64,000 nt of DNA from Chloroflexota bacterium (GCA_023459215.1 JAEWVF010000005.1:1-64000), one strand, 5' to 3'; shown: positions 6,894 to 16,158, counted from the stretch's first letter. Numbers and translations: made by a program. The notes: generated by a model not told the origin, from the sequence alone.

Positions 6894-9206
6894 ATGAGCA
6901 ATCTGCCAAAGACAACCGCAAAGTTCTTGATTGCCCTGCTAAAACACCAGGCCAAACAATGGCTGGGCGAAGGCGCTGCCACGATTGCCGCTGAAACTGT
7001 CCTGGATGAAGATCTGCAAAAGCGTATCGACGACTGGTTGAAAGCCGATGAGACCGCTGCAAAACTGCTCAAAGTATCTGAGCAGGCCCAGCTTTACCTG
7101 CAAGATGAGCGTATATGCCCTGACCCGGATTTGCGCCATGTTTTCCGTGACATAACCTTTGGCGATGTTCCGGCTGTGCAAACTGCATTGAGCGATTTGC
7201 CACAAGCCATGGATGCGGACGGGGTCCGCCGGGCATTAGAGTCTGCTTTTGCTCGCGACCTGCCGAGGCTATCACCTGCGCAACAGGAAGAAGGCGCGCG
7301 GCTGTATACCGATGCTCTTCTGCGAGCGGTTGGGACGCTGGAGGAATTTATTTCTCCTATTCTTCTGCAAAGCGTGCTTGACTTGAAAAAAGGACAATTT
7401 TCTCAGGATAAAAAACTCGATGAGATTATTTCCCTTTTGCGAGCGAAGGTGAATGCGGTGCCAGTTCCCCCCTCCCCCACCCTGCCCGGGGATTTGCCGT
7501 CTGGCTCTCACCTGCCTTTTCCGCGCAACGGGTTTTTTATCGGGCGCGCCGAGAATTTAAAGAAATTGGCAGAAACCCTGCTCGGCAACCCCCTCCTCCC
7601 CGGTGCAGTCATCAACCAGGCTGCCCTGACCGGTATGGGCGGGATTGGCAAGACCCAGTTGGCGGTCGAATTTGCCTACGAATACGGTCACCGCTTCAAG
7701 GGTGTGCACTGGCTCGACCTGCGCGATCCACAGGCGCTCGACTCGCAAATTGCCCTGTGCGGCGAGAAAATGGGACTGCCGGCCTGGCCGCCGACCCTGC
7801 CGGAGCAAGTGACCGCCACCCTGAGCGAATGGCAGAGAAACCATCCGCGCTTGCTGATTCTGGATAACTTTGAAGACCTGGCCGCGGCCAACCGGGTGTT
7901 GGCGCGCCTGCGCCACAGCGGATTGCGCCTGCTGCTGACCTCGCGCCATCGCGATTGGCCGGCCGCCCTTGGGTTGGTACTCTTGGCGCTCGAAGAATTC
8001 AGCCCGGATGAAAGCCTGGCCTTTTTGCGCAATTACATCTCCGAACAGCGCACCGATGAAGCCGCCCTGCAAAAACTGGCCGGGCATCTCGGGCACCTGC
8101 CCCTGGCGCTGGAGTTGGCTGGACGTTACCTCGAACGCCTGCCGCGCCTGGGCATCGATGATTACCTGCTTGGCCTCGAAAAAGCGCTCGATCATCCCTC
8201 GATGAAGAACTGGAAACCGGAACTGGGCAGCCTGACCGGCCACGACTTGAGCCTGGCCCAGACCTTTGCCCAATCCTGGGAGCAGTTGCAATTGCCGCTG
8301 GCCCGCCAGGCGTTCATCAAAGCCGGTTACTGTGCGCCTAACACGCCCCTGCCCGCGCCGGTGCTGGCAGCCATGCTCGCGGATGAAAGCGAAGCACTTG
8401 CCCTGGATGAAGCCCTGGCCGACCTGCTCACTTTGGGTCTGCTCAAAGAAGGCCCGGCCATTCACCCCCTGCTGGCCCGGTTTGCGCGTGGGCTCGATGA
8501 AGAAAACGCATTGCTGGCCGAATTCAGCACTGCGTTCTCAGCGCGCGCCAACCAGATCAACCACGAAACCGACCGCACCGGAAACTACAGTTTATATGCG
8601 CCGCTCCTGCCGCACGTACACGCCGTTGCAGATGCCGCCGAGGCCGCCGAGCTGGAAAAAGCCGGGGAGTTATGGAACAGCCTGGGTTACTACATTAAGT
8701 ATATAGCTGATTATGCTGGGGCCAAAGCCGCCTTCGAGCGCGCCTTGAAAATCGATGAAGTCGCCTATGGCCCCGAACACCCCACGGTTGCCATCCGGGT
8801 CAACAACCTGGGCTTGGTGCTTCAAGACTTGGGTGATCTGTCCGGCGCCAAAGCCGCCCACGAGCGCGCCCTGAAGATTTTGGAATCGAATTTTGGCCCC
8901 AACCACCTGCAGGTTGCCACGGGCATCAACAACTTGGGAATAGTGCTTCAAGCCCTGGGCGATCTGGCCGGGGCCAAAGCCGCCTTCGAGCGCGCCATCA
9001 AAATTTGGGAAGCGAATCTTGGCCCCGACCACCCGCAGGTTGCCACCGGGGTCAACAACCTGGGTAGTGTGCTGAAAGCCCTGGGCGATCTGGCCGGGGC
9101 AAAAGCCGTCTACAAGCGCGCCATGGCAATCTTCGAGAAATTCCTGCCCCCTGACCATCCCAACATCCGCATCGTGCGTGACAACCTGCAAAGCCTGCAA
9201 AAATAA
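6894..9206 (+). CDS. NLR-like STAND NTPase with TPR repeats
   Basis: 770-residue protein. Residues 1-200 are a helical N-terminal region I cannot assign. The NB-ARC-type NTPase follows: Walker A GMGGIGKT (247-254), Walker B in LLILDNFED (about 321-329), a sensor-like LLLTSRH and a GLPL-like GHLPLALELAG near 401. A winged-helix-like region comes next, then four 42-residue TPRs from about residue 609 to the end. ATG 6894 is chosen over an upstream TTG because of the promoter position. This architecture fits signalling NTPases, including anti-phage NLRs, but no effector domain is recognised, so a defence role is inference. It converges on the cyclase/ATPase/TPR gene across a shared terminator. 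Confidence 0.8.
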   Translation: MSNLPKTTAKFLIALLKHQAKQWLGEGAATIAAETVLDEDLQKRIDDWLKADETAAKLLKVSEQAQLYLQDERICPDPDLRHVFRDITFGDVPAVQTALSDLPQAMDADGVRRALESAFARDLPRLSPAQQEEGARLYTDALLRAVGTLEEFISPILLQSVLDLKKGQFSQDKKLDEIISLLRAKVNAVPVPPSPTLPGDLPSGSHLPFPRNGFFIGRAENLKKLAETLLGNPLLPGAVINQAALTGMGGIGKTQLAVEFAYEYGHRFKGVHWLDLRDPQALDSQIALCGEKMGLPAWPPTLPEQVTATLSEWQRNHPRLLILDNFEDLAAANRVLARLRHSGLRLLLTSRHRDWPAALGLVLLALEEFSPDESLAFLRNYISEQRTDEAALQKLAGHLGHLPLALELAGRYLERLPRLGIDDYLLGLEKALDHPSMKNWKPELGSLTGHDLSLAQTFAQSWEQLQLPLARQAFIKAGYCAPNTPLPAPVLAAMLADESEALALDEALADLLTLGLLKEGPAIHPLLARFARGLDEENALLAEFSTAFSARANQINHETDRTGNYSLYAPLLPHVHAVADAAEAAELEKAGELWNSLGYYIKYIADYAGAKAAFERALKIDEVAYGPEHPTVAIRVNNLGLVLQDLGDLSGAKAAHERALKILESNFGPNHLQVATGINNLGIVLQALGDLAGAKAAFERAIKIWEANLGPDHPQVATGVNNLGSVLKALGDLAGAKAVYKRAMAIFEKFLPPDHPNIRIVRDNLQSLQK
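8718..9206 (+). repeat. 126-bp tandem repeats encoding TPRs
   Basis: Four units begin at 8718, 8844, 8970 and 9096, the last one shortened. Each starts GGNGCCAAAGCC or a close variant and encodes a 42-residue TPR with the pattern AKAAFERALKI, GPxHPxVA, NNLGxVLxxLGDL. The spacing is exactly 126 bp with no drift. Confidence 0.9.
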
Positions 9207-9211
9207 GCAAA

Positions 9212-9253
9212 GAAAAAGACTTCCGCTGATTTTCACAGCCGGAAGTCTTTTTC
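9212..9253. terminator. bidirectional hairpin terminator
   Basis: GAAAAAGACTTCC (9212-9224) pairs with GGAAGTCTTTTTC (9241-9253), extended by GCTG/CAGC around a 7-nt loop. A- and T-rich ends suit both converging genes. Confidence 0.85.
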
Positions 9254-9290
9254 TTCACGCTTCAGGTTTCGTGTTTCACTGTTCCGCGTT

Positions 9291-12200
9291 TCACTGTTCC
9301 GCTTGGATTTGGCGGTTGACCGGGATGTTCTCGAGGAAGGCGCGCCGTTCGGTTGGGTCGGCAATCAGGCCGGCCTGGGTCATGGCCACCTGGCGCGAGC
9401 CGTGCAGCAGGGTCTGCGCGCTGGGTTCGGCCAGGGCTTTCAAAACCAGGTAGTGGTTGAAATAAATCTGCTGGACAACCTCGACATCCTTCTGGGCTTC
9501 GAGCAGCTTGAGCGCGCGCGTTGAAGCGTCGAGAGCAGCCTGTTTCTGGCCCAGGCCGAGCAGGGCCTGGCTGTAGTGCGACAGGTTCTCAATCAACTCC
9601 GCTTTCAGCACCAGTTTCTCGCAGTTTTCGATGGCTTTGTGCAAGTTCTCAACTGCCTGTTCGAACTGTCCACGGCGCAGGGCCAGCAGGCCCAATCCTT
9701 GCAGGCAGTAGGCCATGCCGCGCTCGTTGCGTGGCACCTGCTGCCACATCGCCACCGATTCATGCAGGGCCTGTTCGGCTTCTTCGAGGCGCTCCTGCTC
9801 CAGGTGAATCAGGCCCAGGTAGAACCAGGAGAAACCCTGGCCGGGCAGGTCGTTGTTGGCCCGTTTCAGTTCGAGCGATTCTTCGAACAACTGACGGGCG
9901 CGCGGGTACTGTCCCAGGCGCAGCAGGACGCGGCCCAGGTTGGTCAGGTGAATGCCCTCCTGGAATTTGTCGCCGCGCGCGCGGGCCAGTTCCAGGGCCT
10001 GGCTGTGGCAGGCCAGCGCCTGCGGGTAGTGGGCGCGCTTCAGCGCAATCATGCCCAGGTACATCACGCTCCAGGCCTCGTTGGCCGGGTTGTTCAGTTC
10101 GCGCAAAATTCGCACCGATTCGTCCAACCAGGCCTGGGCCTTGTCGAAATCGCCAATTTCGTAGGCCTTGACGCCCATCGTGTAAAGTGTGCCGGCCTGC
10201 CCGGCCTTGTCGCCGCGCGCGCGCTGGATCTTGAGAATCTTCTCGTGGTTCTGGATGGCGGTGGCGTTGGCGTACTGGCCCTCCGCTTTTTTGGCGGCCA
10301 TCGTCAGGTATTTCAGGGCGCGCTCATCGTCAGAACTGTTGCTGAAATGGAAGGCCAGCAGTTCGCAGTAAGGCTCGGGGTTCTCGACGTAGACTTCCTC
10401 GAGCATTTCGGCGATGCGCAGGTGCATCTGCTGGCGGTTCTGGACGAGCACGCTGTCGTAGGCCACTTCCTGCACCAGCGCTTCGGGGAAAGTATAGGTT
10501 GGGTCGACCAGTTCGATGGCATCCGGGCGCACCAGTCCGCCGCGCTCCAGTTGGGCCACCCACAACCCAATTTCCTGTTCGGCGTGCGAGAGATTGCGCA
10601 GCAGTTCCATGCGGAAACGCCGCCCGATGACCGAAGCCATTTGCAGGGCCAGGCGGGCGTCCTCGGTCAGGCGGTCGATGCGCGCCACAATCGCAGCGTG
10701 CAGCGAAGCCGGCACGGTTACTTCGGCAATCTTGTCCGTCACCTGCCACAGTCCGGGCTGGCTTTCGGATGGAATGACCGCCTGGCTTTCGATCAGGCTC
10801 TGGACCACTTCTTCGAGATAGAAGGGGTTGCCTGCCGATTTGGAAAGGATGTCGTTCTGGACCTGTTCCTGGAACTGCGCCCCAGGAATCAACCTGGCGA
10901 GCAGGTCGGCGCTCTCGGTCATGTCCAGCGGCTGGAGTTCGATCTCAAAAGTACGGTGCGGATATTCGCTGTTGGCCCGGTCGCGCAAGCGCCAGCAGCC
11001 CTTGTCGCGCAGGGCGCGGAAGAGCAGGCAGAACACCAAGGGCACCTGGTCGCTGAGCGCCAGCATGTGTTCGAACAGCAGCAGCGAGGCTTCGTCGGCC
11101 CAATGCAGATCGTCGAGCGCCAGGACAATCGGCTTTTCCTGGGCCGAAGCCTGGAAGAAGCGTGAAGCCGCCCATAAAATCTGCTTTTGGCGCACCTTGG
11201 GGTCTTCCTTGCGCACCCAGTCCCATTCCTGGCCCAGTTCGAGTCCCATCATGTGCGCCAGGTAGGGCACGGCCTGCATGGCGTCCTCGCCCAGCAGGCG
11301 TTCGCCGCTTTCGCCCAACGCAAACAGGACATCGTCCTGGCTGGCGTCCGCTTTCAGGCCCAACAGGCTGCGCATCACCTGGGCGGCCATCCAGTATGTG
11401 GTTTGTTCACTGAACGAGAGCGCCCGCGCCTCGATCCACTGCACCTGCCCTGGTTCGCTGTGCGTCCCCAGCCATTTCTGGAATTCGCGCAGCAGGCGCG
11501 ATTTGCCCAGGCCGCTGTTGCCCATCAGGGTCACAATCTGCCCGCGGCGCTTGAGGAACATTTCGCCGCGCTCGATGAATTTGGCCAGGACGGCATCCCG
11601 CCCGGTCAGCGGCGATTCGATGTGTTCCAGGCCGCGTGTGCGCCCGACCTGGTCCTTGCGCCCGTTGACCGAGAAGGTCGGGATGCGGATTTCCTTGCCC
11701 TTGACCTTCAACTCGCCGCGGTCGGCCACATCCACATACGCGGCGACATGGTCGCGGGTCTTGCGGCTGATATAAATCTCGCCCCAGGGCGCATTCGACA
11801 TCAACCGGGCGGCCATGTTGATGTCATCGCCCATCAGGGTATATTCCTGGCGCAGGTCGGGCGCGCCGGCGTTTCCGGCGAACAGATGTCCGGTGTTGAT
11901 GCCGATGCGCTGCTCGAAGCGATAGACCCCGGTCGAGGTGCGCAGGGCCGAGAAATTGGCTTTGACTGCCGCCTGCATCTCAAGGGCGGTATAGACCGCC
12001 CGCAGCGGATCATCCTCATGGGCGCGCGGCGCGCCGAAGAAAATCACCAGCCGGTCGCCGACTGCGTACTGATCCATGCGCGCCAGGGTGCCCTCGTAGC
12101 GTTCGACAATCGAGGCCATATGGATGAAATAATTGTTGAGGTGGTGGGTGATTAAGTCCGGGTCGCTCTCGCCGTGTTTTTCGATCAGACGGCTGATGCC

Positions 12201-13535
12201 CTTGTAGTTGGCAAACATGACTGTCACCGGACGATGTTCAGGGGTGATGCGCGCATCGCGCGGGTTGTTGACCACGCGCCGCACCAGTTCATCCGACAGG
12301 TAAGGAGTCAGACGGTCGAGGCGCGCCACCAGGTAGCTGATCTGGGCCAGCGTATCCCCGGCTGGCGGTTCGGGAATGTCCAGGCGCTGCTGCGCGCCCT
12401 GTTCGAGCGGCGGGACAGCCAGCAGGCGACGGTAGGTTTCATCGGGTTCGCGCTCGACTGCCCCGAACTCCGCCTGGCCCGCAAGCAGGTTGGCCACATC
12501 CAACGTAACGGCGACCTGTTCAGGGTGGGCGTGGCCCTCGGCCTCTTCGGCCAGGTTGACGGTATGACCGGTGGTGACAAAGGCCATCGTCCCGTTTTCA
12601 TCGTAATCGCCGGGCGGCGTGCCGATATGGGCGGCAAAATAAGGCCCGGCGGAGATGCCAATCTTGATCAGCAGTGAGCGCTTCTCGCCCATCGCATTGA
12701 TCTCGGCAAATTCAGGCCGCTTCAGGATTTCCTGCATGACCATGGCCGCCTGGGCGGCGCGCAATGCGCCGCGCTGCATCTCCTCATCCGTTTCCGCGGG
12801 GAACAGGCCCAACAAGGCGTCGCCGCCGAATTTGAGCAGGGTTCCGCCGTGGTCGAACAGGGCCGTGGTCAGTTGGGTGAACAGGGCATTGATGATGCCG
12901 GTGATTTGCTCCGCGCCGGCCTGGCCCAATACTTTTAGTTTTTCAGAAAGCGGCGTAAAGCCGGAAACATCGCCAAACAGGAAGACGCCGCGATACATGC
13001 CTCCAGCCGGGCTGCCGGTCGGCTGCGGGTTGGCAATCACCGGGTAAGCCAGGTAGGTTTTGGTGGTGGCAATCAGCGCGCTCAGGTGGTCGCGCACCGC
13101 CTCAATGTCGCTGGGCTTGGGTTTGCGCTCGAGCGGTTCGTAAAGGTGCGCCGGCAGGAAACGTTTCAGCGACTTGAGTTGGGTATTAAGCGGCTGGGCC
13201 GGGGTCAAAACGCCCATACGCAAACTATCTATCGGGCCGGCTTCTGCAACCGCGGGCGGGATTTCGGCGCTCGCCTCCTGGGCTGGGGCGCTGACGGCGG
13301 GAAGCGCATCCAGCTGGGCCGCTTGAATCCGCGCGACAGGCGGCGCGGCCAACGGCTGGAACTGGGTTGAGTCGCCCTGGGCGACAAAGGTTCCGCAGTG
13401 GTAACAGTATTGGGCCTGGGGCGGCAGCAAGGTCTGGCAATGGCTGCAAACCAAGCCCTGGATCAATTTTTGGCCGCAGCCCATGCAAAAACGGGCCTGG
13501 GCCGGGTTGATGGTTGTACATGTCGGACACTGCAT
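9291..13535 (-). CDS. zinc-ribbon, tandem class III cyclase, AAA ATPase and TPR signalling protein
   Basis: 1414-residue cytoplasmic protein. A double zinc ribbon (C3/C6/C17/C20 and C30/C33/C44/C47) is followed by two class III nucleotide cyclase domains, near 175-330 and 435-610. Next come an AAA-type ATPase with Walker A GNSGLGKS (about 672) and a Walker B of the LALDDLHW type, then TPRs from about 1065 to the end. The first cyclase keeps both metal aspartates (FLFGDVSGFT, KFGGDALL). The second has FANYKG where FAD is usual, so one metal ligand is missing. A perfect AAAGGAG site precedes ATG 13535. The family is common in Chloroflexota; substrate and target are unknown. Confidence 0.88.
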   Translation of the reverse strand: MQCPTCTTINPAQARFCMGCGQKLIQGLVCSHCQTLLPPQAQYCYHCGTFVAQGDSTQFQPLAAPPVARIQAAQLDALPAVSAPAQEASAEIPPAVAEAGPIDSLRMGVLTPAQPLNTQLKSLKRFLPAHLYEPLERKPKPSDIEAVRDHLSALIATTKTYLAYPVIANPQPTGSPAGGMYRGVFLFGDVSGFTPLSEKLKVLGQAGAEQITGIINALFTQLTTALFDHGGTLLKFGGDALLGLFPAETDEEMQRGALRAAQAAMVMQEILKRPEFAEINAMGEKRSLLIKIGISAGPYFAAHIGTPPGDYDENGTMAFVTTGHTVNLAEEAEGHAHPEQVAVTLDVANLLAGQAEFGAVEREPDETYRRLLAVPPLEQGAQQRLDIPEPPAGDTLAQISYLVARLDRLTPYLSDELVRRVVNNPRDARITPEHRPVTVMFANYKGISRLIEKHGESDPDLITHHLNNYFIHMASIVERYEGTLARMDQYAVGDRLVIFFGAPRAHEDDPLRAVYTALEMQAAVKANFSALRTSTGVYRFEQRIGINTGHLFAGNAGAPDLRQEYTLMGDDINMAARLMSNAPWGEIYISRKTRDHVAAYVDVADRGELKVKGKEIRIPTFSVNGRKDQVGRTRGLEHIESPLTGRDAVLAKFIERGEMFLKRRGQIVTLMGNSGLGKSRLLREFQKWLGTHSEPGQVQWIEARALSFSEQTTYWMAAQVMRSLLGLKADASQDDVLFALGESGERLLGEDAMQAVPYLAHMMGLELGQEWDWVRKEDPKVRQKQILWAASRFFQASAQEKPIVLALDDLHWADEASLLLFEHMLALSDQVPLVFCLLFRALRDKGCWRLRDRANSEYPHRTFEIELQPLDMTESADLLARLIPGAQFQEQVQNDILSKSAGNPFYLEEVVQSLIESQAVIPSESQPGLWQVTDKIAEVTVPASLHAAIVARIDRLTEDARLALQMASVIGRRFRMELLRNLSHAEQEIGLWVAQLERGGLVRPDAIELVDPTYTFPEALVQEVAYDSVLVQNRQQMHLRIAEMLEEVYVENPEPYCELLAFHFSNSSDDERALKYLTMAAKKAEGQYANATAIQNHEKILKIQRARGDKAGQAGTLYTMGVKAYEIGDFDKAQAWLDESVRILRELNNPANEAWSVMYLGMIALKRAHYPQALACHSQALELARARGDKFQEGIHLTNLGRVLLRLGQYPRARQLFEESLELKRANNDLPGQGFSWFYLGLIHLEQERLEEAEQALHESVAMWQQVPRNERGMAYCLQGLGLLALRRGQFEQAVENLHKAIENCEKLVLKAELIENLSHYSQALLGLGQKQAALDASTRALKLLEAQKDVEVVQQIYFNHYLVLKALAEPSAQTLLHGSRQVAMTQAGLIADPTERRAFLENIPVNRQIQAEQ

Positions 13536-13627
13536 GTTCGGCTCCTTTGGAAAAAGCTCACCTTTTTCTCAAGTAGTTTAGCACAAACTCCCCCATCTTG
13601 AACTGGCCTTGACCAAAAAATAAAGGG

Positions 13628-15175
13628 TTATGCCGCCTTGGTCACCGGCAGCAGGCGTCCGCTGCCGAAGGCGCGCTCGGACACCTTGAGAATGATGCCA
13701 AACTGCCAGCGCTTGTGCTCGGAATTCTTCAGGGCCGGGTGCAGCCCATCCGCCTGGACAAGCGCTTCCATTTCGGGCGAAATTCGCTCATAGTCGAAGG
13801 GGTCGACCTGGTCGGGTTTGAGTTCAGCGCTCGGCGGGCGCTCGAAAATGTAATCTGGAATAATCCCCAGCCCCACAAAGCGCGCCAATTCATAAACCTG
13901 TGGTTTGGTCAGGTCGGCCAGCGGGCAAAGCGCCCCAGCCATATCGCCATACAGGGTTGAATAACCGAGGGCCAACTCGGTCTTGTTGCTGGTGTTGAGC
14001 AGGAATCCGCCATACTGGTTGACGTAGGCCATCAGGATGATCATCCGCAGGCGGGCCTGGACATTCTCAAGAGTCGCGCCAACCGGCGCAGCGCCAAAAG
14101 GCAGGCTGGACTCAATCGCCAGGTGGCTTTTTTCGAGATCGACCAACTCAAATCCGCAGCCCAGGGCCTGGCAGAGTTCGCGGGCCGACTCCGCCGATCG
14201 CGGGTCGCTGAATCTGGACGGGATGGCAATGCCGGTCACATTTTCCGCGCCAAGGGCTTTGACCGCCAACACCGCCGCCAGGGCCGAATCGATCCCGCCC
14301 GAAACCCCCAGGAAGACCCGTTTAAGTCTATTTTTGCGGGCGAAATCACGAATGCCGAGCACCAAGGCCGAGACCAGCTCTTCAGATTTTTGATTTGGGA
14401 TTTGCGCTTGACTCTTACCCACCGAAGGCCCGCCGCCCAGATCAAAAATAACACGATCCTCTTCGAATGCCGCGCCAAGCTGCAATCCGCGCTCATCCAG
14501 GGCAAAACTGCGGCCATCGAAAATCAGCTCATCGTTCGCGCCGACCTGGTTGGCAAAAATCAGTGGTATAGCTACACGCTGGGCCTGCTCGATGCGTTTC
14601 TCGAAAACACCCTGGCGATACGGCGACGCGGACAGGCAAACCAGCAGGTCGGCCCCGGCGGCTTGCAGTTCCGCAGACGGGTGGATTTCGTATTCCTCGT
14701 CCCACAGGTCTTCGCAGATGAGAATTCCCACTTTTTTGCGGCCTATCTCCAGCGGTGGGTGGAAAGCCCCCGGCGCAAACCAGCGCGGCTCGTAAAAAAC
14801 ATCGTAAACCGGCAAAAGGCGTTTTTCGGCGGCAATGCTCATTTTGCCGTGCCGGGCCAGGTAGGCAACATTCAACAGGCGCGGAATCAGGCGGTTTTTC
14901 TTTGGGCTGTCAGCAACTCGCGCCAACGAGCCAAACAAAACCGGCGGCAGTCCCTCGCATTGGGCGGCAAAATCCCGCGAGGCGGCCAGGGTCGCCTCGA
15001 TAAAATCGTCATCATAAAGCAGGTCGCGCGGCGGGTAGCCCGGGATGACCATCTCAGGAAACACGATCAAATCCGGGGCCAGGTTGGCCACCCGCTCGGC
15101 GGCATCCAGGCAGCGCATCACATTGCCATTGAGATCGGCAATGGTTGGGTTGACCTGGCAAACGGCGATGCGCAT
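13628..15175 (-). CDS. nadE: glutamine-dependent NAD+ synthetase
   Basis: 515-residue two-domain enzyme making NAD+ from nicotinic acid adenine dinucleotide, ATP and glutamine-derived ammonia. The N-terminal nitrilase-type glutaminase has the triad E41 (FPEMVIPGY), K118 (AEKRLLP) and C154 (LICEDLWD). The C-terminal synthetase has the PP-loop SGGIDS at 292-297. ATG 15175 begins with MRIAVCQVNP, where family similarity starts; an in-frame start 36 bp upstream would overlap the preceding gene. Residues about 250-265 are a linker partly encoded by a dispersed CAAATC repeat. The gene is last in a minus-strand cluster that starts with an NMNAT-like gene. Confidence 0.93.
   Translation of the reverse strand: MRIAVCQVNPTIADLNGNVMRCLDAAERVANLAPDLIVFPEMVIPGYPPRDLLYDDDFIEATLAASRDFAAQCEGLPPVLFGSLARVADSPKKNRLIPRLLNVAYLARHGKMSIAAEKRLLPVYDVFYEPRWFAPGAFHPPLEIGRKKVGILICEDLWDEEYEIHPSAELQAAGADLLVCLSASPYRQGVFEKRIEQAQRVAIPLIFANQVGANDELIFDGRSFALDERGLQLGAAFEEDRVIFDLGGGPSVGKSQAQIPNQKSEELVSALVLGIRDFARKNRLKRVFLGVSGGIDSALAAVLAVKALGAENVTGIAIPSRFSDPRSAESARELCQALGCGFELVDLEKSHLAIESSLPFGAAPVGATLENVQARLRMIILMAYVNQYGGFLLNTSNKTELALGYSTLYGDMAGALCPLADLTKPQVYELARFVGLGIIPDYIFERPPSAELKPDQVDPFDYERISPEMEALVQADGLHPALKNSEHKRWQFGIILKVSERAFGSGRLLPVTKAA
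14385..14404 (-). repeat. CAAATC repeat inside nadE
   Basis: Read on the minus strand, CAAATCCCAAATCAAAAATC matches 19 of 20 bases of a sequence at 45678-45697. Here it is translated in frame as part of the linker between the two NadE domains. Confidence 0.6.
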
Positions 15176-15198
15176 ATTTTTCCCGTGAGAAACGTTTG

Positions 15199-16104
15199 TC
15201 ATTTCGACCAAAGAGAGAAATCCTTGCTCAATGCCTGCAACAAATTCAGCGCTTCGAGCACCGAATCGCGTTTCAGGCAGACCTGGTCGCCAAGCATAAA
15301 AGTGCGGTAGCCGATTTCGAGCAAGAAGCCCAGGTCGCCCAAATCGGCGGACTCGGGCACCGGCTGGTAGGCCAGCGAATCGAGAATGCGGCTGGCGACA
15401 ATCGCCTGTGGGTCGGCTCGCAGGATGTCCTTGAGCGCAGCCAGGATGTGATGCGGGCGCGCCACTTCAACATACAGGTCGCCGCGGGCGGCCATCAATC
15501 GTCCGTGCTTGGCCTGCTCGCGCTTGATGTAAGCCAAACCGCGCAGGGATTCGATTTTCTGAACCACTTCCGCTCCCGGCAGGAGCGCGCGCACCTCGTC
15601 GGCATCAGCCGGGCTTTCGGCGAAGGAAATCATCACATTTTTCAGGCCGCGCTCGCGCATGGCCGCCAGGTAGGCGCGGTCGGTCTCGGTCAGGGTTCCC
15701 TCGATTGTGAGCGAAGGGTGGATGATGTTGACCGACTCGCCCGGCCCAATCAGCCGCCGCGGGCCATCTTCCAGGATGATCCGGTTGCCGTCCACGGCAA
15801 CGATGCGGCCCATTTCGCGGCCATCGCTGAAGAACGCCTCGACCGGCGTCTCAACCTGGATGCGATGACTGAGGAAAATCTCGCTGAAAGGCGGGATGGC
15901 CGCGCCCGCCACCCGCAACTGGCGGCCTTTCAGGTCGACCCACAGCGGCTGGCCGAATTTGGCCAACCGCTCGAGCGCTTCGCCCGGCCCCTCGCGCAGG
16001 GGCATGACCGTATTCAGACGCAGCCCGGAGACAATCGGGTGCGCGGCAACTTCGCCAATGAACGGCGCATAGGGTGGAACGGTGACAATCGTGGAGATTT
16101 TCAT
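15199..16104 (-). CDS. pyruvate-kinase-like TIM-barrel protein
   Basis: 301-residue protein with the order of blocks of a pyruvate kinase A domain. These are GLRLNT (for ARLNFSHG), WVDLKGRQLRV (for DTKGPEIRTG), a short beta insert with AVDGNRIILEDG, LTETDRAYL, the Lys/Glu block VQKIESLRG, the metal-site block MAARGDLYVEV, and VASRILDSL (for ATQMLESM). It is much shorter than the usual 470 or so residues and lacks the regulatory C-terminal domain. Key Arg, Asp, Lys and Glu positions seem present and the Thr of ATQ is Ser. Activity is uncertain; it may act on another enol phosphate or phospho-sugar. Its ribosome site lies in a strong hairpin. Confidence 0.6.
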   Translation of the reverse strand: MKISTIVTVPPYAPFIGEVAAHPIVSGLRLNTVMPLREGPGEALERLAKFGQPLWVDLKGRQLRVAGAAIPPFSEIFLSHRIQVETPVEAFFSDGREMGRIVAVDGNRIILEDGPRRLIGPGESVNIIHPSLTIEGTLTETDRAYLAAMRERGLKNVMISFAESPADADEVRALLPGAEVVQKIESLRGLAYIKREQAKHGRLMAARGDLYVEVARPHHILAALKDILRADPQAIVASRILDSLAYQPVPESADLGDLGFLLEIGYRTFMLGDQVCLKRDSVLEALNLLQALSKDFSLWSK

Positions 16105-16115
16105 GGCGGTTTTCT

Positions 16116-16148
16116 ATCCTCCCATTTTCATGATGAAAATGGGAGGAT
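16116..16148 (-). promoter_or_regulatory. intercistronic hairpin holding the ribosome site
   Basis: 16-bp perfect arms around one central base: ATCCTCCCATTTTCAT (16116-16131) and ATGAAAATGGGAGGAT (16133-16148). On the minus-strand RNA the GGGAGGAT arm is the only Shine-Dalgarno-like sequence before ATG 16104, about 12 nt away, so folding would hide it. Confidence 0.5.
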
Positions 16149-16158
16149 CATAGGGGGG

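Noticed and set aside
8718..9206. Regular repeats as a possible CRISPR array
   Set aside because: The 126-bp units have no unique spacers and encode TPR motifs in frame.
9576..11165. 529-codon plus-strand frame
   Set aside because: Shadow of the cyclase/ATPase/TPR gene; no domain and no ribosome site.
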